64,000 nucleotides of DNA from Cyanophora paradoxa (taxonomy: Eukaryota > Glaucocystophyceae > Cyanophorales > Cyanophoraceae): positions 186,001 through 250,000 of the forward strand of contig QPMI01000113.1 of assembly GCA_004431415.1 (NCBI GenBank), in the 5' to 3' direction. Under the pieces are notes generated by a model, which worked only from the letters and a program-made list of their open reading frames with translations, had not been told where the DNA came from and did no database searches. Positions within the stretch are counted from its first letter, which is position 1, and each line of letters starts with the position of its first letter. The translations under genes and the position numbers were made by a program. Positions 1-7,616 of this stretch are shown here, piece after piece.

Positions 1-2527
1 GGCAAGTAAGATGGGAGAAGGATGCCTTCGTGGCAGTGTTCGACACGGCGAACCTGCACGAGGATGAGGCGCTGCCCATGGTGGGACGGGTCGCGAACTG
101 GCGCTCAGAGGCGGGCAGCATACGCGCGTACCAGTACCTCCTGCAGCACTGGGTGCCAGTGCCCGACGCGGCCGATCCGAACGCCGAGGGCGCAGGCCTG
201 TACTGTCGCTGCGACGGGCACTGTCAGAAAACGGAACCCAAGAAACGCAAACGAACGTACACGGCGATCCAGGGAAGCGGAAAGAACTACTGGCACCGCG
301 ACGCGCGATGCGAACATGCCGATCCGAGCCAGTGCACCGAGATGAGCCAATGCGACGGACCCTGGGCAGAGGGTCAGGGCTGGTGGGAAGACGAGGATGC
401 CCTCCTCGGACTGACCGGCGAGGTACTCGAGGAACCTATCCACATCACCAGGTCGGACACGGCTGGCGGCGGCCAGACGACGGCGTCAAAAAGAGGGCGC
501 AAGCAGACCCACACGGGCCCGACCCTTGCGTACTTTGACCCCGGCCTGCTGGACGAGCGGAAGCGCCAGCAACTGCTCCTCCTCGCCCGAGTGAAAGCAG
601 TCCAAGATGGAGATGAGCGGTTCCTCCGCAGCGCCCTACTCCCCGAGGCGGAAGCGGAGCTGCAAACAGCACTCGAGACGGCGTCGGCGGCGGAGCCGAG
701 GGCCGAACCGCTGGACGAGGCGCCGCCCGTTTCAAACCCCGCGAACTGAGAGATTTGTATCAGGCGAGCTTCGGGCCTGAGACTTGGAGCGAGCAGGACG
801 GCCAGTACTGGCAGCACGCACTCGCGCTCTGGGAGACGATCGAGAAGTACGAGCTCGAGAAACACGGTAGCGCGCATCCGAGGTTGCTGAACATATGGAC
901 GGATGGGAGCCTATTCCAGGGTCAGACGGAAAGCGCGCACGCGGGCTACGGCATTGTGATACCTGCGACCGCTGCGGACGGCGAGCGGCTGAACCCGGAC
1001 GAGGCTGCGACCGAATGCCTCGGCCGGCTCCGAGGACTCCAGGAGATCAATAAAGCTGAACTCCAAGCGGCGATCGTGGCAGACGTACTGGCACCGAACG
1101 GGATGCGCCTGCACACGGACAGTCAAAACGTCTGCACGTGGTACCAGAAGTTTGTGCGGAACGCACACCAGCAGCACGCGCGCGACTACGTCAGACACCC
1201 CTGCAACGCAGAGCTGTATGCGTGGTCGCGCTTCCGAGCCCTGATGCAACACCGGGAACACCGAAGAGCGGTGGCGCTCGTCAAGGTCAAGGCCCACAGC
1301 AAGAAGGAACCCCTCCACGAACTGAACGACGCGGCTGACAAGGCGGCCAAACGGGCGGCCAAGCTCGAGCCGCAGCCGCCAAACACGCTGACAGAGGACA
1401 TCTTCCTGCCGCCCGCTTTCAGCATGCCGGCGGTGCTGACGATCGAAGGGCCAGACAGAATAGTGCGGCGGGTGGAAGGCGACCCCCGGCGACACGCTGC
1501 TGTGCTGCACGCGCACCACACTCACTTTGCCTGGGAGAACCAGCTGAACGCGGGGGAATGGCTACGAGCGCCGGTGGACCACGGCGCAGTGTATGATCAG
1601 ATGGCAATGGGACCCCGCCGCGTCGCGGTGAGCCAAGAGAGCAACGGCTTCCGGGGTACCCACGCGAAGCTCGTACTGGGTACGGTGGCTACAGCGACGG
1701 TCCGCAAACGAGATGCGCCCGAGCTCTACAGTGAGATAAACCCCGGGGGGTTCTGCGCCCTCTGCAGCGTACGCCAGACCGATAGCGAGGGCCGGCCCCG
1801 GCTCGTGGCTGGTCCCGTGGAGACGCTCGAACATGCCCTCTCCTGCCCCAGCGCGCCAGCGGTAGCGGCACGCGCGGAAGCAGAAGCCAAAATAGCAGAG
1901 GTAGTCGCCAGCGAGCTACCGGAGGCGCTCAAGCGGACGGTACCGCACGCGCTTGCTACGTCTCTGAAAGTCACGCGCGTGGCTGACCTGACGCTCACAC
2001 AGACAGAGCGACAAACTCAGCTTTGGGTTTTGTACGGGCTGCCACCGGCCGGCCTCACTGATCTGATCCGCGAGACCGTCGAGGCCTAGGACGAGGCCCA
2101 GGCGGGCAAGATCGCCCGCAAGCTAACGAAAGCGATCGGTGAACAGGCGCACAAAACCTGGGCAGCACGGTGCAAAGCGTACGCAGACTGGGAGAAGGCG
2201 TGCGGGATCACGAAGATGATGAAAGAGCGATGCGCGAAGCCCCCACGCGCCGAGCCGCGCCCCCGAGAGACGGCCGCGAAACCTGGCGGGCACCGCCGCA
2301 AGCGCAGGAAACTCGCAATCGACGAGCCGGTACAGCCGCGCGAGCGCTGCGCGGAGTGCCATGCGCTTATGTCCAGGCACCGGGGTGGGGACGCCCTGGC
2401 CCTATCCTCACTGAGCTGCCCCCCAGACGATCACGGCTGGGTCCGGGCGGCGGAGGCAATGCAGGTGTACGACCACACCAACAGGTATGCATGGGGCGTG
2501 GGGACAGCAAGGACCAGACCACGTTAA
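1..2527 (+). mobile_element. LINE retrotransposon, 3' part (window-edge copy)
   Basis: This is the 3' part of a non-LTR retrotransposon polyprotein; the window starts inside it, and position 1 matches 31,118 of the fuller copy. A Cys/His-rich segment lies at about 220-350. It is followed by an RNase H domain at about 890-1,370 with the expected acidic residues in IWTDGSL, NKAELQA, LHTDSQN and NDAADKAA. A C-terminal zinc knuckle (CALC ... ETLEHALSC) lies near 1,755-1,850, and a second Cys pair (CAEC) near 2,350. The frame breaks at about 740, where a C run is one base shorter than in the sister copy. A TAG stop at 2,086-2,088 comes from a 6-bp insertion absent from the sister. Between 1,480 and 1,560 this copy keeps the open frame where the sister is shifted. 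The breaks look partly like sequence error and partly like real mutation. Confidence 0.85.
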
Positions 2528-3827
2528 ACGTTGAGAGGGGTGCTTTCTGGGGGGGGCTTGGGGGGCACGGCGGGGACAACAACACGAGGAGGACGCAAAC
2601 AGTGGAGCGGGAGCCAGCAGCCCGCTAAACAGGGGCTGGCCAGCAACATTTCTCTTTCAAACCTTTTCTTACCCTAGCTGCGGCGTGCTACGAGGATGGA
2701 GTAGGGCATCGCCAGCAGAGATTAGGACCTGACTTTCGTAGGACTTAGAAATGCAGCAAAGTAGACGTCACAGGAAATAGAAATGCAGTTGTAATGAGAT
2801 ATAGAATAACTAGATGTTTAGGCACAGCACGCGAGAGTCCTCATATTCTCTTCCTGGATACTGTTTTCAGTGAGGGTATGGTCGACGTTACAACTTCATT
2901 GTTGTATGGATGTGCTAATGCAAATCAAAAAAGCTCCACGCACTCTCCGCGTTATCATAGTATCTGATTGACAAGGAGCATCAGCGGCTCGCCGTTCGCC
3001 TCGGCCGCGGGCGTGGGTTCGCTCATGATCACCGCGCCGAGTTGCAGCTCCAATGGACACCGCTTGCCGCCGCGCGGGGAACGCGTACAACTGCAGAAAA
3101 AAAATTTGCTCGGATAGGTCCGGCCAGGCAGGGAGGGGTGCGTACAACTGCAGAGGAGTCAAACACACGTCGAGAGGCGCTCGCGACTAGCGTGCGGCGC
3201 GCGGGCGGCACGAACCTCGAAAGATCTTTCGGCGCGCGGGCGCCGGCCGGGCCCGGGCCGACCGCGCCGGCGCGCGCGGGGCCGAAGCCGCGCGAGCTCT
3301 GGCGCAGAGAAGCATCTCCTCGGTAGCTACGATCGTCCTGAACAGCGGGCTCAGGCTGAACAGCGGGCTCAGGCTGACTCGCGCGCGCTGCGGAGCGCGG
3401 GCTGCAGCTGCACGCGTACGAAAGCGCTCGCGATCAAAAGCTTAAGCGGCCAGCGAGCTATAGCTAAGCAGCGCCGTTCGCTCTGAACTTAGAGCGGGAT
3501 CGGATCAAGCACCCTTAGAATAGGGCGGTGTAATGTTCTGCATGGCTTGGTGCGCAGACTCCGGAGCCCCGGAAGCGGTCCGGATCCGACATGTACATGT
3601 ACAGGGCCTGCACGTGCATGCACGTGCACGAGCTGCTGCAGGCGCTGCACGCCTGCTGCAACTGATGCAGTTCCGCTCATGTGAGGCGTGCAGCGATATC
3701 GATTGCAGACATGTACAGCTTGCATTTCAGGCACGACCAACGACATCTGGACTAGCCCTAGCAGCTGTCTGGCTAGCATGCGCAGTGGGCCGCCGGTCGA
3801 ATCGTAAGGGCTCAGTCAGATAGGCAA
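2528..3827. other. Non-coding stretch downstream of the LINE
   Basis: I see no convincing gene here. The first part, to about 2,640, is G-rich and may be LINE 3' UTR. A more AT-rich part follows (2,650-2,960), then GC-rich sequence. A 19-bp direct repeat (GAACAGCGGGCTCAGGCT) occurs twice at 3,340-3,377. Between 3,400 and 3,790 the sequence is dense in short palindromes such as CTGCAGCTG, ACATGTACATGTACA and GCATGC. Most of these are shorter in the sister copy at 33.6-34.9 kb. Confidence 0.5.
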
Positions 3828-3837
3828 GTGACGTCGA

Positions 3838-4500
3838 AAATCGAAATCGAATACCGAAGCTCGAGATCGAAACCCTTTGCGGCCCTTTGCGCCGGCGCCC
3901 CGCCCCGCGCGCGCCTCGCGATCGTGGGGCTCGGAGCCCTCGCGATCGGGGGGCGCCCCGCCCTCGAAGTGGCGGAACTCGACCGCCTTGCGCTTCTCAG
4001 AGTCTCGATCTGGGCGAGGCCGGCTCGAGCTCGGAGGGCGGCAAGGCGGGCGGAGCCTCGGAGGGCGGGGAGGGGGGGCGCCTTGTAGCGGAGGCCGACG
4101 AATTCGAAGAGGAAGGCGATCCAGCCGCCCAGCGCGCACAGCTGCCGCCCCGCCCTTCAGCGCCCCCCGCTGGATTGGAATTCCGCGCGGGGGGCCGGCG
4201 GCCGCGGGGCGCACGAGGGCGATGGCGAGGACGGGCTTCCAGGCGGCCCCCGAGGCGGCGTGGGCGGCGAGGGCGCGCGCCGCGTGCACCACGGGCCCGA
4301 AGAAGAGGCACTGCGGGGCGCGCCGCTCGAGGCAGAGAGCGCAGTCAGCGTGCAGGGGTATGAGCACGAACTAGGGGGATATCTGAATAATCGGCTAGCG
4401 CTCGCTGACGTCGACCCGCACGCCGTCAGCCCGCTCGCTGGAAGTTTACCGCGGCACGCGCAGCCCCCACACAGCACCGGGCACAGAGCACGAATGGAGT
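3838..4500 (-). CDS. Unidentified protein with a transmembrane segment (unit 1)
   Basis: I do not recognise the family. Read on the minus strand, one exon ends WKPVLAIAL at about 4,215. A GTGCGCC...GGCAG intron (about 4,145-4,214) follows, and the next exon begins LCALGGWIAFLF. The join makes one hydrophobic helix. After it come GLRYKAPPL, a basic stretch, and a segment with IEKRKAVEFRHFEGG. In this unit the helix is lengthened by two residues (E and F) because GAA at 4,100 has become GAATTCGAA. Other copies lie at 5,700-6,372, 34,921-35,563 and 36,770-37,249. The start and the 3' end are uncertain, and a further exon may lie towards lower coordinates. Confidence 0.35.
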
Positions 4501-4809
4501 CAGCGTTCACCCTCAGCGCTGTCGTTCGGCCGCAACCGGCATCCGGCGCGCAGCCTCAGCATGTCTCTCTCGGCTTCGCATCTTCCATATCTCTTTCGGA
4601 AGCTCCCCGAAGCTTCCCGTCAGCCAGGCGCTTCGTCTCTGGCCACAACCGCGTCTCCCTTAAGCTTCACCCGGCTCGCAACCGCGTCTTTGAGCCGAAG
4701 CCCGCACTCTCTTTCAGCATCAGCTGCAAGGCGCCGAAGACTCCGGAGGAAGACGGTGCGCCTTCAAAGCTTCTTCGCCGCATTTCCTCGCTTGCCGCAA
4801 CCGCTGATT

Positions 4810-5254
4810 ATGATCTACCGCCATGCAGCTTTCAATCTCAGAGATTTTCTGGTCGATTACGAGAAGGAAACAGACGTCTCCAAGCGCTCTGAAATGCTGA
4901 CCGTCGTCCGCTTGCTGTTTCGCGCGTGTCATCCACAGCTTGCTCATATTCTTGCAGGCCTGTGCGAGGGTCGTGCAGGGATCGGCCCAGCTGTTCGTTC
5001 CCGAGCTCAAGGGCGAGCTGGCCGGACTCAAGGGTGAAGTGGCCGGACTCAAGGTTGGACTCTTGTTCCCCACGCCTTGTACTCTCAAATCCGATCCGTC
5101 ACTGACTTCGTGATATACATATATATAGTTCGCCGGCGGTTTCTTGGGCGTCGTGATCCTCCTCACTGCGATTGTGGCCAGCGTATTCAAGTTCGTGTAT
5201 TTTTCGGTGCTTCGTCACTCAGAATCTCACGTTTCTCTTTCATGCCACAGATGA
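4810..5254 (+). CDS. Small coiled-coil protein with C-terminal membrane anchor (unit 1)
   Basis: The proposed model has three exons. Exon 1 starts at ATG 4,810 (MIYRHAAFNLRDF) and runs to about 4,923. A very short intron with a GC donor ends CTTGCAG at 4,957. Exon 2 (4,958-5,053) encodes heptads of the type LKGELAGLKGEVAGLK. A GT-AG intron of 75 bp ends in ATATATAG at 5,128. Exon 3 (5,129-5,254) encodes a hydrophobic helix (GVVILLTAIVASVF) and a short basic tail. The product is about 100 residues, with the shape of a tail-anchored coiled-coil protein. No family is recognised. The exon 2-exon 3 join keeps phase and is the best-supported part; the 34-bp first intron is doubtful. Confidence 0.5.
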
Positions 5255-5619
5255 GATGCTCTACTCCGCCCTTAGGGGTTGGCTCTACTGCTTCGGCCTT
5301 CACTTCCCGGCCACCGTGCGCACGCCCTCCCAAAAGTGTGCAATCACGAAGCAGATGCGATTCCGAGTGTGCTGAAGGCGCGGCCTTGCGAAAGCGCGAA
5401 GTGCGGTCTAGGCCCTACGCGGCGGCGCGCGGCACCTGCGCGAGGGGCGGCAGCTGGAGGGGGGCCCGCAGCGGGCTCGCGGCGGGCCGGCGGCGGGCCG
5501 GCTGGGGCGCGGCCGGGGCGGGCGGCCGCGGGGAGGGCGGGCTGACGACGAAGCGGACGAGGCATGAAAGAGAAACGTGAGATTCTGAGTGGCATGAAAC
5601 CCGATCAAAATTGCCTCCT

Positions 5620-6372
5620 GGAGCCGCAGCGCCTTGTCCCGATCGAGCGGGGCCGCCTCGAACGCCGCCAAGGCCTTGCAGCGGGCGTCGAGAACGAACT
5701 CGAACGAGACCCGATCGAGCGTCGAAAATCGAAATCGAATACCGAAGCTCGAGATCGAAACCCTTTGCGGCCCTTTGCACCGGCGCCCCGCCCCGCGCGC
5801 GCCTCGTGGGGCTCGGAGCCCTCGGGGGGCGCCCCGCCCTCGAAGTGGCGGAACTCGACCGCCTTGCGCTTCTCGATCTGGGCGAGGCCGGCTCGAGCTC
5901 GGAGGGCGGCAAGGCGGGCGGAGCCTCGGAGGGCGGGGAGGGGGGGCGCCTTGTAGCGGAGGCCGACGAAGAGGAAGGCGATCCAGCCGCCCAGCGCGCA
6001 CAGCTGCCGCCCCGCCCTTCAGCGCCCCCCGCTGGATTGGAATTCCGCGCGGGGGGCCGGCGGCCGCGGGGCGCACGAGGGCGATGGCGAGGACGGGCTT
6101 CCAGGCGGCCCCCGAGGCGGCGTGGGCGGCGAGGGCGCGCGCCGCGTGCACCACGGGCCCGAAGAAGAGGCACTGCGGGGCGCGCCGCTCGAGGCAGAGA
6201 GCGCAGTCAGCGTGCAGGGGTATGAGCACGAACTAGGGGGATATCTGAATAATCGGCTAGCGCTCGCTGACGTCGACCCGCACGCCGTCAGCCCGCTCGC
6301 TGGAAGTTTACCGCGGCACGCGCAGCCCCCACACAGCACCGGGCACAGAGCACGAATGGAGTCAGCGTTCAC
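5620..6372 (-). CDS. Unidentified protein with a transmembrane segment (unit 2)
   Basis: This copy carries the same exons as the - strand gene of unit 1: an upstream exon with CLFFGPVVHAARALAAHA, then WKPVLAIAL joined by an intron to LCALGGWIAFLFVGLRYK. The membrane helix has no E-F insertion here. Downstream on the minus strand (about 5,620-5,720) a segment reading FEFVLDARCKALAAFEAAP may be a later exon. The same segment also occurs at 7,490-7,590 and 38,500-38,610, next to the end of the EF-hand gene, so its true owner is unclear. Confidence 0.35.
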
Positions 6373-7470
6373 CCTCAGCGCTGTCGTTCGGCCGCAACCG
6401 GCATCCGGCGCGCAGCCTCAGCATGTCTCTCTCGGCTTCGCATCTTCCATATCTCTTTCGGAAGCTCCCCGAAGCTTCCCGTCAGCCAGGCGCTTCGTCT
6501 CTGGCCACAACCGCGTCTCCCTTCACCCGGCTCGCAACCGCGTCTTTGAGCCGAAGCCCGCACTCTCTTTCAGCATCAGCTGCAAGGCGCCGAAGACTCC
6601 GGAGGAAGACGGTGCGCCTTCAAAGCTTCTTCGCCGCATTTCCTCGCTTGCCGCAACCGCTGATTATGATCTACCGCCATGCAGCTTTCAATCTCAGAGA
6701 TTTTCTGGTCGATTACAAGAAGGAAACAGACGTCTCCAAGCGCTCTGAAATGCTGACCGTCGTCCGCTTGCTGTTTCGCGCGTGTCATCCACAGCTTGCT
6801 CATATTCTTGCAGGCCTGTGCGAGGGTCGTGCAGGGATCGGCCCAGCTGTTCGTTCCCGAGCTCAAGGGCGAGCTGGCCGGACTCGGGGGCGAGCTGGCC
6901 GGACTCAAGGGTGAAGTGGCCGGACTCAAGGTTGGACTCTTGTTCCCCACGCCTTGTACTCTCAAATCCGATCCGTCACTGACTTCGTGATATACATATA
7001 TATAGTTCGCCGGCGGTTTCTTGGGCGTCGTGATCCTCCTCACTGCGATTGTGGCCAGCGTATTCAAGTTCGTGTATTTTTCGGTGCTTCGTCACTCAGA
7101 ATCTCACGTTTCTCTTTCATGCCACAGATGAGATGCTCTACTCCGCCCTTAGGGGTTGGCTCTACTGCTTCGGCCTTCACTTCCCGGCCACCGCGCGCAC
7201 GCCCTCCCAAAAGTGTGCAATCACGAAGCAGATGCGATTCCGAGTGTGCTGAAGGCGCGGCCTTGCGAAAGCGCGAAGTGCGGTCTAGGCCCTACGCGGC
7301 GGCGCGCGGCACCTGCGCGAGGGGCGGCAGCTGGAGGGGGGCCCGCAGCGGGCTCGCGGCGGGCCGGCGGCGGGCCGGCTGGGGCGCGGCCGGGGCGGGC
7401 GGCCGCGGGGAGGGCGGGCTGACGACGAAGCGGACGAGGCATGAAAGAGAAACGTGAGATTCTGAGTGGC
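5723..7470. repeat. Tandem unit 2 (about 1.8 kb), first block
   Basis: This is the second copy of the unit at 3,828. It matches almost base for base, but lacks most of the 6-bp insertions of unit 1 and has one extra 21-bp heptad unit in the coiled-coil gene. It shares CTC-GAG-CTC (5,892-5,900) and CGG-CCG-CGG (6,060-6,068) with unit 1 but not with the units of the second block. This suggests that units 1 and 2 of the block exchanged sequence or duplicated after those changes. Confidence 0.8.
6666..7131 (+). CDS. Small coiled-coil protein with C-terminal membrane anchor (unit 2)
   Basis: The exon structure matches the gene at 4,810: MIYRHAAFNLRDF start, heptad exon, GT...ATATATAG intron, membrane-helix exon ending at the TGA at 7,129-7,131. 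The heptad exon has one additional seven-residue unit (GELAGLG), which lengthens the coiled coil by two helical turns. The family is unknown. Confidence 0.5.
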
Positions 7471-7616
7471 ATGAAACCCGATCAAAATTGCCTCCTGGAG
7501 CCGCAGCGCCTTGTCCCGATCGAGCGGGGCCGCCTCGAACGCCGCCAAGGCCTTGCAGCGGGCGTCGAGAACGAACTCGAACGAGACCCACTTTGGTCCG
7601 CGCCGCTTCCAACGTT

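Larger units (their letters stand above)
3828..5591. repeat. Tandem unit 1 (about 1.8 kb), first block
   Basis: This unit is repeated next to itself (5,723-7,470) and twice more in the second block (from 34,916 and from 36,771). Each unit carries a - strand membrane-segment gene, a promoter-like region and a + strand coiled-coil/membrane gene. Of the four units, this one has the most private 6-bp palindromic insertions (3,916; 3,940; 4,100; 4,659). Confidence 0.8.

Noticed and set aside
22-345. Numerous 60-150-codon frames overlapping the LINE
   Set aside because: They lie out of frame or antisense to the RNase H and reverse transcriptase coding sequence.
3402-4667. Hexamers such as AAGCTT, GAATTC, GAGCTC as cloning scars
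   Set aside because: The hexamers differ from site to site, depend on the neighbouring triplet, include sequences not used as cloning sites, and are scattered through repeats and an intron.
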